Assembly (NCBI RefSeq): GCF_000411455.1
Contig: NZ_KE150458.1
Span: forward strand, 384,876 to 448,875
From: Microbacterium sp. oral taxon 186 str. F0373
GTDB taxonomy: Bacteria > Actinomycetota > Actinomycetes > Actinomycetales > Microbacteriaceae
Reading direction: 5' to 3'
DNA: 64,000 nucleotides
Positions within the stretch are counted from its first letter, which is position 1. The number at the start of each line of letters is the position of its first letter. Shown here piece by piece: positions 34,166 to 43,329 of this stretch. The position numbers and the translations under genes were made by a program. The notes below the pieces were generated by a model. That model had not been told where the DNA came from, did not search any database, and was given only the letters and a program-made list of their open reading frames with translations.

Positions 34166-35524
34166 ATGAACACCCTTCTGAGCGCTTCGGCGTCGACACC
34201 CGCCGGAGGCGAGGTTTCGGTCCTCGAGATCCGCGGAGGACGGCCGCTGAAGGGGCGCGTCGAGGTGAAGGGCGCGAAGAACCTCGCGACCAAGGCGATG
34301 GTGGCGGCGCTGCTCGGGGAGACCGAGAGCGTGCTGCGCGATGTCCCCGACATCAGCGATGTGAAGGTCGTGCGCTCCCTGCTGGAGGTGCACGGGGTCA
34401 CCGTCACCGATGAGGGCGAAGGGGTCCTGCGTCTCGACCCGCGCGGTGCGGTCTCCGCGCACATGGAAGAGATCGACGCGCACGCCGGCGCGTCCCGTAT
34501 CCCGATCCTCTTCTGCGGCCCGCTGCTGCATCTGCTCGGGCAGGCATTCATTCCGGATCTCGGCGGATGCCGCATCGGCGACCGTCCGATCGACTTCCAC
34601 CTCGACGCCCTGCGCGCCTTCGGGGCCACCGTCGACAAGCTGCCCAGCGGCATCCGGTTGTCCGCGCCGAACGGACTCAAAGGCGCGAACATCGCCCTGC
34701 CGTACCCCAGCGTGGGCGCGACGGAACAGGTGCTGCTGACCGCGGTGCGCGCGAAGGGCACGACCGAGCTGCGAAACGCCGCGATCGAGCCCGAGATCAT
34801 GGATCTGATCGCCGTGCTGCAGAAGATGGGCGCGATCATCTCCTACGAGCCCAACCGCGTCATCTTCATCGAAGGCGTCGACACCCTTCGCGGCTACGAC
34901 CACCGGAGCATCTTCGACCGCAACGAAGCCGCCTCGTGGGCGTGCGCGGCGCTGGCCACCGACGGTGACATCTTCGTCGGTGGAGCCAAGCAGCAGGAGA
35001 TGCTCACCTTCCTCAACGTCTTCCGCAAGGTGGGCGGCGACTTCGACATCCACGAGGACGGCATCCGCTTCCGCCGCGGGGGAGCCCTGAAGCCCGTCGT
35101 CGTCGAGACCGACGTCCACCCGGGATTCATGACCGACTGGCAGCAGCCGCTCATCGTGGCTCTGACGCAGGCCGAGGGCGTCTCGACGGTGCACGAGACC
35201 GTCTATGAGAACCGGCTCGGCTTCACGCAGGCTCTGAACAAGATGGGTGCCGACATCGTCGTGCACCCCGAGGGCATCGCCAGCCCCGAGCGGCGCGTGG
35301 CGCGCCGCGCACTGGAGCAGGCCGCGGTGATCACCGGTCCGACGCCGCTGCACGGCGCCGACGTGGTCGTCCCGGACCTCCGGGGAGGCTACAGCTATGT
35401 GATCGCGGCTCTGGCTGCGCAGGGGCGCTCGCGCGTCGCGGGCGTCGACATCATCCGTCGCGGATACGAGAAGTTCCTCGAGAAGCTCACGATCCTCGGC
35501 GCCGACTTCGACGTCGTCGGATGA
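34166..35524 (+). CDS. murA: UDP-N-acetylglucosamine 1-carboxyvinyltransferase
   Basis: This 452-residue enzyme makes the first committed step of peptidoglycan synthesis, adding enolpyruvate from PEP to UDP-GlcNAc. The KGAKNLATKAMVAALL N-terminal block and the catalytic loop with Cys135 (GGCRIGDRP) are intact, so fosfomycin sensitivity by alkylation of that Cys would be expected. It overlaps plsC by 4 bp (ATGA). The N-terminus has about 20 extra residues before the family start. Confidence 0.95.
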   Translation: MNTLLSASASTPAGGEVSVLEIRGGRPLKGRVEVKGAKNLATKAMVAALLGETESVLRDVPDISDVKVVRSLLEVHGVTVTDEGEGVLRLDPRGAVSAHMEEIDAHAGASRIPILFCGPLLHLLGQAFIPDLGGCRIGDRPIDFHLDALRAFGATVDKLPSGIRLSAPNGLKGANIALPYPSVGATEQVLLTAVRAKGTTELRNAAIEPEIMDLIAVLQKMGAIISYEPNRVIFIEGVDTLRGYDHRSIFDRNEAASWACAALATDGDIFVGGAKQQEMLTFLNVFRKVGGDFDIHEDGIRFRRGGALKPVVVETDVHPGFMTDWQQPLIVALTQAEGVSTVHETVYENRLGFTQALNKMGADIVVHPEGIASPERRVARRALEQAAVITGPTPLHGADVVVPDLRGGYSYVIAALAAQGRSRVAGVDIIRRGYEKFLEKLTILGADFDVVG

Positions 35525-36306
35525 CGGGCGCCGTCGGCCCGGCACGCCGCCGGGCTTCCGCTGAGAAGACGCGTCCTTCCGTATTCTGGCCACTCGCGGC
35601 GATCATCGTGCCTGCCGTCGGATGGTTCGCGAAGATCGAGATCACCGGCGCGGAGCACCTCCCGGCGGAGGGCCCCTACGTGCTCGCTCCGAACCACTAC
35701 AGCGAGTTCGACCCGCTGATCATCGCCGTCGGCACGTGGCGAATGGGGCGCGCGCCGCGGTTCATGGCGAAGGAGAGCCTCTTCCGCGTGCCCGTGCTCG
35801 GAGCCGCCTTGCGCGCAACCGGTATGGTCCCGGTGGCACGCGCGTCGTCGTCGGCCGCCGCGAAGCAGACCCTTCAGCAGTCGCAAGACCTCGTGACCCA
35901 TGGTCGCGGCGTCATCGTCTACCCGGAGGGCTCGCTCACGCGCGATCCCGACATGTGGCCGATGCGCGGCAAGACCGGTGCGGTGCGTCTCGCCCTGGCA
36001 GCCGGCGAGCCGATCCCCGTGATTCCGGCGGCGACCTGGGGTGTGCAGCAGATCCTCCCGCGCTACGGCAAGCTCCGCCTCTGGCCGCCGCGCCGCCGCG
36101 TTCGCCTCGCCCTCGGACCGGCGACAGACCTGTCGGCGTTCACCGGACCGGGTGCGACGGGATCGGCTAACCTCATCGCCGCCACCGATGCCGTGATGGC
36201 CGACATCTCGGCCCTGTTGGGCACGTTGCGCGACGAACAGCCGCCGACCGAACGGTGGAACCCCTCCGCCCACGGGCAGAACGAAACGGGTCGCCTTGAC
36301 GCGTAG
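35521..36306 (+). CDS. plsC: 1-acyl-sn-glycerol-3-phosphate acyltransferase
   Basis: This 261-residue PlsC-family enzyme acylates lysophosphatidic acid to phosphatidic acid. The catalytic NHYSEFDPL (HX4D form, near residue 58) and the phosphate-binding YPEGSLTRD (near 136) are present. There is one N-terminal hydrophobic segment (PLAAIIVPAVGWF). Its overlap with murA and its place next to gpsA, which supplies glycerol 3-phosphate, group phospholipid and wall synthesis in one operon. Confidence 0.9.
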   Translation: MTGAVGPARRRASAEKTRPSVFWPLAAIIVPAVGWFAKIEITGAEHLPAEGPYVLAPNHYSEFDPLIIAVGTWRMGRAPRFMAKESLFRVPVLGAALRATGMVPVARASSSAAAKQTLQQSQDLVTHGRGVIVYPEGSLTRDPDMWPMRGKTGAVRLALAAGEPIPVIPAATWGVQQILPRYGKLRLWPPRRRVRLALGPATDLSAFTGPGATGSANLIAATDAVMADISALLGTLRDEQPPTERWNPSAHGQNETGRLDA

Positions 36307-36316
36307 GGGCGAGTCG

Positions 36317-37432
36317 GTGTTGCCGCGGGTCGCGGTGATCGGCTCGGGCAGCTGGGGAACCACGTTCGGCAAGGTGCTCGCCGACGGCGGCGCCCACGTG
36401 GTGATGTGGGCTCGCCGCGCCGAGCTCGCGCAGGAGATTCAGGAAGGGCACCGCAACAGCGAGTATCTGCCCGGGATCAACCTGCCGCGCACGATGTCGG
36501 CGACGACGCACCTCTCGGAGGCGCTCGAGGGTGCCTCGCAGATCTATCTCGCGATCTCGAGCCAGGCGCTGCGACAGAACCTGAAGGCGGTGCGTCCTCT
36601 CGTGCGCGACAGTGACGCGCCGATCGTGTCGCTGATGAAGGGCGTCGAGAAGCGCAGCGGGCGGCGGATGAGCGAGGTCATCGCCGAGGAGCTGCACTGC
36701 GACCCGGCCCGCATCGCGGTCGCGTCCGGCCCGAACCTTGCGCTCGAGATCGCCCGGGAGCAGCCCACGGCAGCCGTCATCTCCTCCACCAGCCGTGACA
36801 CGGCCGAGGCGGTCGCCCGGCGCGCTCGCAACGACTACTTCCGGACTTTCGTGAACACGGATGTGATCGGCACCGAGTTCGGTGGTGTGCTGAAGAACCT
36901 CATCGCCGTCGCGATCGGCATCGTCGACGGCGTCGGTTACGGCGAGAACACGAAGGCCTCCATCATCACGCGCGGTCTCGTGGAGATGACCGACTTCGCC
37001 GTGGCCCAGGGCGCGCAGCCGGAGACGCTGCAGGGGCTGGCCGGTCTCGGCGACCTCATCGCGACGTGTCAGTCTCCGCTGAGCCGCAACAACACCGCCG
37101 GGCGACTCCTCGGCCAGGGCTACAGCTTCCAGGACGTGGTGAAGCAGATGAACCAGACCGCCGAGGGACTCGCGTCGGTGGCACCGGTGCTGCAGCTGGC
37201 CCGCGCCTCCGGCGTCCAGATGCCCATCGTGGAACAGGTCAAGATGGTTCTGGACGGCACGATGAATCCTCGCGACATCGCGCCGCATCTGACCACCGAC
37301 GACGACAAGCCCACGGGCGAGAGGACCCAGCATGGACAAAGCGGTAGTGGCGGTGCTCTTCGGAGGGCGTTCCAGCGAGCACGCGATCAGCTCCGCGACG
37401 GCGGGCGGCGTGCTTCGGGCGATCGACCGTGA
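36317..37432 (+). CDS. gpsA: NAD(P)H-dependent glycerol-3-phosphate dehydrogenase
   Basis: This 371-residue enzyme reduces dihydroxyacetone phosphate to glycerol 3-phosphate for phospholipids. It has the Rossmann motif GSGSWGTTFG (9-18), a catalytic Lys in GVLKNLIAVAIG and the CQSPLSRNN segment. GTG 36317 is chosen because AGGGG precedes it; TTG 36296 overlaps plsC. The family normally ends near PHLTTDDD; here the frame runs on for about 35 low-complexity residues and overlaps ddl by 101 bp. Confidence 0.92.
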   Translation: MLPRVAVIGSGSWGTTFGKVLADGGAHVVMWARRAELAQEIQEGHRNSEYLPGINLPRTMSATTHLSEALEGASQIYLAISSQALRQNLKAVRPLVRDSDAPIVSLMKGVEKRSGRRMSEVIAEELHCDPARIAVASGPNLALEIAREQPTAAVISSTSRDTAEAVARRARNDYFRTFVNTDVIGTEFGGVLKNLIAVAIGIVDGVGYGENTKASIITRGLVEMTDFAVAQGAQPETLQGLAGLGDLIATCQSPLSRNNTAGRLLGQGYSFQDVVKQMNQTAEGLASVAPVLQLARASGVQMPIVEQVKMVLDGTMNPRDIAPHLTTDDDKPTGERTQHGQSGSGGALRRAFQRARDQLRDGGRRASGDRP

Positions 37433-38414
37433 TCGCTTCGACGTCATTCCGGTAGGGATCACGCGCGACGGCGCTTTCGTGCTCGAAGACGACGACCCCG
37501 ACAAGTTCGCGCTCAACCCGGAACGTCTGCCGGAAGTCGTCGACAACGGCACGCGCATCCTGTGGCCCGACTCCGTCCGCTCCCGCGAGCTGCGCGTTCA
37601 GGATGCCGACGGCATCCGCTCGCTCGGCGACATCGACGTCGTCTTCCCGATCCTGCACGGCCGCTTCGGCGAGGACGGCACGATCCAGGGCTTCCTCGAG
37701 CTGCTCGATCTGCCCTACGTCGGTGCCGGACTGTTGATGTCGGCGATCGGCATGGACAAGCACACCACCAAGAGCGTGCTGAAGGCTGCCGGCGTCCCGG
37801 TCGTGCCGTGGGTCACTGTCACCGAGGCAGCCCTGGCCCGTGAGAGCGACCTGTGGCTGCGGCGGATCCGCGCGCTCGGCCTGCCGGCGTTCGTCAAGCC
37901 GGCGCGGGCCGGGTCGAGCGTGGGCGTGTCGAAGGTGTCCGACTGGTCCGAGTTGGATGCCGCGCTGGCGACCGCCTTCGCCGAAGACGGCACGGTGCTG
38001 GTCGAGCAAGCGATCGTGGGCCGCGAGGTCGAGTGCGGCGTCCTCGCCGGTCGGGACGGCGCCGCGCCGCGCGTCAGCGTCGCCGGGGAGATCGTGATCA
38101 CGGGGCGGGACTTCTACGACTTCAAAGCCAAGTACCTCGATGCCGCCGGTATCGACCTCGTCTGCCCCGCGCAGCTGCACAGCGGCGAACTCGCCGAGAT
38201 GCAGCGCGTCGCGGCCCGCGCGTTCGAGGCTCTGGGCGGCGAGGGACTGGCACGGGTGGACTTCTTCTTCACGGGAACCGAGTTCTTCGTCAACGAGGTC
38301 AACACGATGCCGGGGTTCACGCCCATCTCGATGTTCCCGAAGTGCTGGATCGCGACGGGAATGAGCTACCGGGACCTCATCAGCGAGCTCATCGATCTCG
38401 CGCGCGTGCGCTGA
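37332..38414 (+). CDS. ddl: D-alanine--D-alanine ligase
   Basis: This 360-residue ATP-grasp ligase makes the D-Ala-D-Ala dipeptide of peptidoglycan. It starts DKAVVAVLFGGRSSEH, contains FPILHGRFGEDG and the C-terminal NEVNTMPGFTPISMFP metal-binding block. It begins inside the extended 3' end of gpsA, in another frame, with no separate promoter apparent, so translation is probably coupled. It is the last gene of the leu-mur-pls-gps run. Confidence 0.96.
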   Translation: MDKAVVAVLFGGRSSEHAISSATAGGVLRAIDRDRFDVIPVGITRDGAFVLEDDDPDKFALNPERLPEVVDNGTRILWPDSVRSRELRVQDADGIRSLGDIDVVFPILHGRFGEDGTIQGFLELLDLPYVGAGLLMSAIGMDKHTTKSVLKAAGVPVVPWVTVTEAALARESDLWLRRIRALGLPAFVKPARAGSSVGVSKVSDWSELDAALATAFAEDGTVLVEQAIVGREVECGVLAGRDGAAPRVSVAGEIVITGRDFYDFKAKYLDAAGIDLVCPAQLHSGELAEMQRVAARAFEALGGEGLARVDFFFTGTEFFVNEVNTMPGFTPISMFPKCWIATGMSYRDLISELIDLARVR

Positions 38415-38439
38415 GGCGCTCGGCTGTCGCGACGGCGCG

Positions 38440-38919
38440 TCAGGACGAGGGGCGGGCGATGCAGCTGCGACCGTCGGTAGGCAGCTGCTGCACGGCGGAT
38501 GACAGCGCGCTGAGCACGTCGCGACCGCTCACCACGTCGTAGTCGAGATAGACCTGGACGGCAGGGGTCCGACCGAACGTCGTGAACCGATACTTGGGCG
38601 CCTCGGAATCGTCCATGATCCAGTCGATGCCGTCCACCGTCTGGCAGACGAGAGCCGACGGGCCCGGGGCGTCGAGACCGCAGGTGAGCAGGACGCTGGC
38701 GGGGGAGCCCCAAGCGCCCGTGGCCTGCGCATCCGTCCATCGTCGCGGTTGCCCGTCGACGGTCGCGGGGAGCCTGGAGGTCACCTCGGCGCAGGCGGGA
38801 TCGTTCGCGCCCTTCGCCGGTGTCATCGAGACCGTCGAGCTGCAGCCGGTGACGCCCACCGCGACGCCGAGAGCCATCGCCACGGTCAGAGGGACGACGA
38901 GCAGGCGCGAGCGGAACAC
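38440..38919 (-). CDS. DUF3515 lipoprotein
   Basis: This 159-residue protein has a signal peptide ending in a lipobox (VTGC) and then a DUF3515-like domain with two conserved Cys (CAEVTSRLP and LLTCGLDAPG) plus a third in LVCQTVDG and a C-terminal CIARPSS. It is a surface lipoprotein of unknown function that commonly accompanies ddl and thiL in actinobacteria. Tandem GTG codons at 38922 and 38919 compete; the second lies 6 nt after TAGCCT and fits the leaderless rule. Confidence 0.82.
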   Translation of the reverse strand: MFRSRLLVVPLTVAMALGVAVGVTGCSSTVSMTPAKGANDPACAEVTSRLPATVDGQPRRWTDAQATGAWGSPASVLLTCGLDAPGPSALVCQTVDGIDWIMDDSEAPKYRFTTFGRTPAVQVYLDYDVVSGRDVLSALSSAVQQLPTDGRSCIARPSS

Positions 38920-38925
38920 CACGCC

Positions 38926-38935
38926 AGGCTACCGT
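38926..38935. promoter_or_regulatory. Overlapping divergent -10 elements (DUF3515 / thiL)
   Basis: On the minus strand TAGCCT (38926-38931) lies 6 nt before GTG 38919. On the plus strand TACCGT (38930-38935) lies 6 nt before ATG 38942. The two -10 boxes share the TA step at 38930-38931, forming a bidirectional promoter for two leaderless transcripts. Confidence 0.55.
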
Positions 38936-38941
38936 GGAGCG

Positions 38942-39925
38942 ATGAGCACACCGATCGCGCCGACCGTCCGCGACCTCGGCGAGCGTGAGGTGCTGCGCCG
39001 CATCCTCGCCGTACTCGACGGGTCGTCGCGGGCGCTTCTCGGCCCCGGCGATGATGCTGCCGTGCTCTCGGCCCCGGATGGTCGCGTCGTCGTCTCGACC
39101 GACACGCTGGTGCACGGGCCCGACTTCCGGCTTGCGTGGTCGAGCGGGGAGGACCTGGGCTGGAAGGCGGCGGCGGTGAACCTCTCCGACATCGCCGCGA
39201 TGGGCGCCCGTCCCACCGCTCTGATCGTGGCGCTCGCCCTGCCCGATGACACTCCCGTCTCCTTCGCGGAGGATGTCGCCCGCGGGCTGCGGGAGGCCTG
39301 CGACACGCTCGCTCCCGGGTGCGCCGTGGAGGGCGGGGATCTCGCGGCATCCGACACCCTGACGATCGCCGTGACCGTGCTGGGCTCGCTCGACGGCGAA
39401 GCGCCCGTGCTGCGTTCGGGAGCACGGCCGGGTGACGTCGTCGCCGTCACGGGCGAACTGGGCGCGGCGGCGCGGGGGCTGGCGCTGCTGTTCGACCGGT
39501 TCCGGGATGCCGAGGGCACACCCGTCCCGGTGGATGCCGACGCGCTCAGCGCCTCCGAGCGCGATGACCTCGCGGCCCAGCTGCGCCCGCGTCCTCAGCT
39601 GGCGCAGGGACCGCGGGCGGCGCGCGCGGGGGCGACGGCGATGATGGACATCTCGGACGGTCTCGTGCTCGACGCCCGCCGGATGGCGGAGGCCTCAAGG
39701 GTACGGATCGATCTCAGCCCTGAGCTCGATGAGATGGCGCTGCACGGTGGTGAGGACCATGGGCTGCTCGCCTGCTTCCCACCGAATGCTCCTCTGCCGG
39801 ACGGGTTTCGCCCCATCGGCACGGTGTACGCCGATACGCAGCCACGTGTGACCGTCGGCGGTTCGCCCTTCTCCGGCATCGGAGGATGGGACCCTCACCG
39901 TGATTGGGATGCGGGTCGCGGCTGA
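38942..39925 (+). CDS. thiL: Thiamine-monophosphate kinase
   Basis: This 327-residue enzyme phosphorylates thiamine monophosphate to the diphosphate cofactor. The PurM/AIR-synthase-like fold shows the metal- and ATP-binding GPGDDAAVL, STDTLVHGPDFR, VNLSDIAAMGA and GGDLAASDTL blocks, and MMDISDGLVLDA. It stands divergent to the DUF3515 gene, with a shared promoter region. Downstream lies a decayed kinase, so it is probably monocistronic. Confidence 0.95.
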   Translation: MSTPIAPTVRDLGEREVLRRILAVLDGSSRALLGPGDDAAVLSAPDGRVVVSTDTLVHGPDFRLAWSSGEDLGWKAAAVNLSDIAAMGARPTALIVALALPDDTPVSFAEDVARGLREACDTLAPGCAVEGGDLAASDTLTIAVTVLGSLDGEAPVLRSGARPGDVVAVTGELGAAARGLALLFDRFRDAEGTPVPVDADALSASERDDLAAQLRPRPQLAQGPRAARAGATAMMDISDGLVLDARRMAEASRVRIDLSPELDEMALHGGEDHGLLACFPPNAPLPDGFRPIGTVYADTQPRVTVGGSPFSGIGGWDPHRDWDAGRG

Positions 39926-39944
39926 AGGCCTGTATCGTCCGTGT

Positions 39945-40435
39945 GGCGTGCTCACGCCGTCGGCGTTGCGTTGCACGAGGCGCGCGGCGATCGACAGCGC
40001 CAGGCCGGAGCCGACTGCGCGCACATCCCGGTACCGCTCGCGCAGCAGCCCGCGGTCGAAGGCGTGGGCGGCGTCGTGCGCCGTCAGCCCGCGGCCTTCG
40101 TCGGCGCGGAGGACCTCTCGGACCTCATGCGATCGAACGGGGGAGACCAGACCATCCGCGAGCGCCTCCGCATAGCCCCGAATGGCCGTCAGCGGAGTTC
40201 TCATCTCGTGCGAGATCGACAGAAGGAGCTCCCGCTGTCTCTCTGCGGCGACTTCGGCGACACCGCTCGGGGGCAGACGCAGCTCGCGATCGCCGGCGGC
40301 GAGGGCGCGTGTGTCGAGGTCGAGGTCGGGTCATCCGTCGTAGCGGCGGACGCCGCCGACGCGCAAGCGCCCACCGCGACAGCGGCGATGGAAAAGGGGG
40401 CGAGAACACGGGGGATTCTCTTGACCACCACGATG
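39945..40435 (-). pseudogene. Decayed sensor histidine kinase
   Basis: On the minus strand one frame encodes a HisKA box, RELLLSISHEMRTPLTAIRG (ATG-internal at 40204), joined directly to DEGRGLTAHDAAHAFDRG and SGLALSIAARLVQR, the G2 end of a HATPase. About 100 residues that should lie between, including the N and D boxes, are missing. Upstream, a TGA at 40331 stops the frame, and the likely membrane/HAMP part continues in another frame (PRVLAPFSIAAVAVGA). A deletion plus a frameshift make it non-functional. The remaining sequence up to rsmD (40436-40479) shows nothing. Confidence 0.75.
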
Positions 40436-40479
40436 AGCCACGTTTGTCAGGACGCAATGCGAGAAGTGTTCGGGTCGTG

Positions 40480-41040
40480 TCAGACGCGCACGCGCACCCA
40501 CCACACGGTCGTGTCGCCGTAGGTCTTCTCGCGTGTGAGTATCAACGAGTCGGGAAGCGTGGGCGCGCCGGAACGTGTGGCCCGCTCGACGATGACGACG
40601 GCGTCAGGGTCCAGGCGTGCGGCGAGCAGTCCGAGGACGTCTCGCAGCTCGCTGTCCGCGAGGTCGTAGGGGGGGTCCACGAACACGAGATCGAAGAGCG
40701 TTGTGCCGCTGCGCAGAAAGGCGTCGACACTCACCCGATGCACGCGAATCGCGACGTCGGGGACCGCCGTGCCGACGGCGTGCGCGTTGCGAGCGGCGAC
40801 GGCAGCGGCGCGCGCAGACTTCTCCACGAGATCGGCGGAGGCTGCACCCCGGCTGACGGCCTCGAGACCGAGCGCTCCGGAGCCGGCGTAGAGGTCGAGA
40901 ACGGCGGCCTCCTCGATGAGGCCCGCAGCATCCAGGGCGCCGAAGAGCGACTCCCGCACACGATCGCTCGTGGGCCGCGTGCCGGCATCGGGGACGGTCA
41001 AGACAAGAGACCCAGCGAGACCGGAGATGATGCGCGTCAC
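40480..41040 (-). CDS. rsmD: 16S rRNA (guanine(966)-N(2))-methyltransferase
   Basis: This 186-residue Rossmann methyltransferase modifies G966 of 16S rRNA. It starts MTRIISGLAGSLVL, has the RPTSDRVRESLF segment, SAM-binding DLYAGSGALGLEA (motif I) and the catalytic DPPY motif (FVDPPYDL). GTG 41040 is the start, set by the family alignment and by TATCGT 6 nt upstream; the open frame extends 55 codons further without homology. It is divergent to recG. Confidence 0.93.
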   Translation of the reverse strand: MTRIISGLAGSLVLTVPDAGTRPTSDRVRESLFGALDAAGLIEEAAVLDLYAGSGALGLEAVSRGAASADLVEKSARAAAVAARNAHAVGTAVPDVAIRVHRVSVDAFLRSGTTLFDLVFVDPPYDLADSELRDVLGLLAARLDPDAVVIVERATRSGAPTLPDSLILTREKTYGDTTVWWVRVRV

Positions 41041-41046
41041 CGCTTC

Positions 41047-41052
41047 ACGATA
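41047..41052 (-). promoter_or_regulatory. -10 element for a leaderless transcript (rsmD)
   Basis: On the minus strand TATCGT lies 6 nt before GTG 41040. It decides the start codon, since the open frame is much longer. Confidence 0.5.
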
Positions 41053-41104
41053 GCGCGACCGCTGCGCGGGCTTGCATGACGAACGGGGCGTCGGTAGGTC
41101 TGCA

Positions 41105-41110
41105 TAGACT
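41105..41110 (+). promoter_or_regulatory. -10 element for a leaderless transcript (recG)
   Basis: TAGACT lies 6 nt before ATG 41117, with no ribosome binding site between. Confidence 0.45.
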
Positions 41111-41116
41111 CGTCGC

Positions 41117-43294
41117 ATGCCCGCGATCACGCTCGACACCGCCTTGGGTGACGCGCTGGGAGCGCCGACCGCGAAGCTGTTCGAGCGGGCATTCGGCATG
41201 AGCACGGTGGCCGATCTGCTGACGCACTACCCCCGGCGCTACGCCCGGCGCGGCGAGCTCACGCCGATCGATTCGCTGCCGCTCGGCGAGCAGGTGACGA
41301 TCGTCGCCGAAGTGCGCTCGGTGTCGTCGCGGCAGATGCGTCAGCGTCGCGGCTCGATCCTCGAGGTCGTGATCAGCGACGGCGCGGGAGCGTTGACACT
41401 GACCTTCTTCAACCAGGCCTGGCGCGCCAATGACCTCCAGGTCGGTCGGCAGGGCATGTTCTCGGGCAAGGTCGGCCAGTTCCAGGGGCACCAGCAGCTG
41501 GCCCATCCCGATTACACCCTCTTCGACGACGTCGACGCGGCGCGATTGAACGCGGAGGCGCAGCAGCACACGCCGATTCCGATCTACCCGGCGACGAGCA
41601 CCGTGGCGACGTGGCAGGTGCAGAAGGCCGTCGCGACCGTGCTGGCCGCGCTGGCGCCGATTCCCGACCCCCTCCCCGACGCGATGCGCGCGGACGAGGG
41701 GCTGCTGGATGCGACGACGGCTCTCCGGCGCATCCACATTCCGGAGAGCTTCGATCAGATCGACGACGCGCGACGAACGCTGCGCATGCACGAGGCGTTC
41801 ATTCTGCAGACCGCGCTCCTCCAGCAGCGCGAGACGGTGCGGGCCATGGCGGCGACCGCGCGCCCGGCGGGCGAGCTGCTCCACGTCTTCGATGCCCGCC
41901 TGCCGTTCACACGCACCGCCGACCAGGACGCGGTCGGCACGCAGATCGCCGCCGATCTGGAAGGCCCGTGGCCGATGAACCGTCTGGTTCAGGGTGAGGT
42001 CGGTTCGGGCAAGACGCTCGTGGCGCTGCGCGCCATGCTGCAGGTGGCACAGTCCGGTGGGCAGTCCGCCCTGATCGCCCCGACCGAGGTCCTCGCAGCG
42101 CAGCACGTCCGCTCGATCGCTCGGATGCTGGGACCGCAGCTCGCGCCGGAGCTGATGCCCACGCTGCTGACCGGGCAGCTACCTGCCGCCGAGCGGCGGA
42201 AGGCGGCACTGCGGGTCGCGTCGGGACAGGCGCGGATCGTGGTGGGCACACACGCCCTGCTGAGCGCGTCGACGACGTTCGCCGACCTCGGTCTCGTCGT
42301 CGTCGATGAGCAGCACCGCTTCGGAGTCGAGCAGCGCGAGACCCTCCGCGCGAAGGGGACCGCGCCACATGTCCTGGTGCTCACGGCGACGCCCATTCCG
42401 CGCACCGTCGCGATGACCGTCTTCGGAGACCTGGATGTCTCCACCATTCGGACCATGCCGACCGGGAGGGCAGGGATCACGACGCACGTGGCGCCGCTCG
42501 CAGAGAAGCCCGGGTGGTTCGCACGCGTATGGGAGCGCGCCGCAGAAGAGGTCGCCGCTGGGCACCAGGTCTTCGTCGTCTGCGCCGCCATCGATGCCGA
42601 AGCGCTCGGCACCCCGGCAAAGGATGCCGCGGACGACCTGCCGGTCGATGTGGGCGCCGTCGAGGGCGAACAGCCTCGCACCCGATGGGGAGTCGTCCAG
42701 GTCGCTCAGATGCTCGCCGGCATCCCCTCCTTCGACGGCCTGCGGGTCGAGATCCTGCACGGGAAGATGCCGGGGGAGCAGAAGGATGCGGTCATGCAGG
42801 CCTTCGCGGCCGGGCAAATTGACGTGCTCGTGGCCACCACGGTGGTGGAGGTCGGCGTCGACGTCCCCAACGCCTCCACGATGATCATCATGGAGGCCGA
42901 TCGATTCGGCGTCTCGCAGCTTCACCAGCTTCGCGGCCGGGTCGGCCGCGGCGCGGTCGCCGGGCTGTGCCTTCTGGTCACGGAGGCGCCGGACGGGACG
43001 CCGGCCCGTTCACGGGTGGAGGCGGTCGCCTCCACGACGGACGGCTTCCTCCTCGCCGAGATCGACCTTGAACTCCGCGGCGAAGGCGACGTCCTCGGCG
43101 ATGCGCAATCAGGAGCACGGACGTCGCTCCGGCTTCTTCGCGTCGTACAGGATGCCGACCTGATCGCGCGGGCTCGCGCGGCCGCGGAGGACGTGTTGTC
43201 CGGCGATCCGACGCTCGGACGTCATCCGGGGCTCGTCGCGGCGATCGAGCGGCGCGTCGGGCAGCAGGAGCGCGCAGCGCTCTCCAAGAGCTGA
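41117..43294 (+). CDS. recG: ATP-dependent DNA helicase RecG
   Basis: This 725-residue helicase remodels stalled replication forks and Holliday junctions. An N-terminal OB-fold wedge domain (about 50-130, [12 protein letters not shown] leading in) precedes the SF2 motor with Walker A GEVGSGKT (294-301), DEQHRFG (near 398), TATPIPRT (motif III) and the QLRGRVGRG motif VI. The C-terminal RecG block ends [14 protein letters not shown]. It begins a run with coaD, DUF177, rpmF, rnc and mutM, although coaD and DUF177 have their own -10 elements. Confidence 0.96.
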   Translation: MPAITLDTALGDALGAPTAKLFERAFGMSTVADLLTHYPRRYARRGELTPIDSLPLGEQVTIVAEVRSVSSRQMRQRRGSILEVVISDGAGALTLTFFNQAWRANDLQVGRQGMFSGKVGQFQGHQQLAHPDYTLFDDVDAARLNAEAQQHTPIPIYPATSTVATWQVQKAVATVLAALAPIPDPLPDAMRADEGLLDATTALRRIHIPESFDQIDDARRTLRMHEAFILQTALLQQRETVRAMAATARPAGELLHVFDARLPFTRTADQDAVGTQIAADLEGPWPMNRLVQGEVGSGKTLVALRAMLQVAQSGGQSALIAPTEVLAAQHVRSIARMLGPQLAPELMPTLLTGQLPAAERRKAALRVASGQARIVVGTHALLSASTTFADLGLVVVDEQHRFGVEQRETLRAKGTAPHVLVLTATPIPRTVAMTVFGDLDVSTIRTMPTGRAGITTHVAPLAEKPGWFARVWERAAEEVAAGHQVFVVCAAIDAEALGTPAKDAADDLPVDVGAVEGEQPRTRWGVVQVAQMLAGIPSFDGLRVEILHGKMPGEQKDAVMQAFAAGQIDVLVATTVVEVGVDVPNASTMIIMEADRFGVSQLHQLRGRVGRGAVAGLCLLVTEAPDGTPARSRVEAVASTTDGFLLAEIDLELRGEGDVLGDAQSGARTSLRLLRVVQDADLIARARAAAEDVLSGDPTLGRHPGLVAAIERRVGQQERAALSKS

Positions 43295-43316
43295 CGGCGC
43301 CGGAGTGCGGCCCCGC

Positions 43317-43322
43317 TAGGCT
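43317..43322 (+). promoter_or_regulatory. -10 element for a leaderless transcript (coaD)
   Basis: TAGGCT lies 7 nt before ATG 43330 in the 35-bp gap after recG. Confidence 0.5.
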
Positions 43323-43329
43323 TGGCGGT

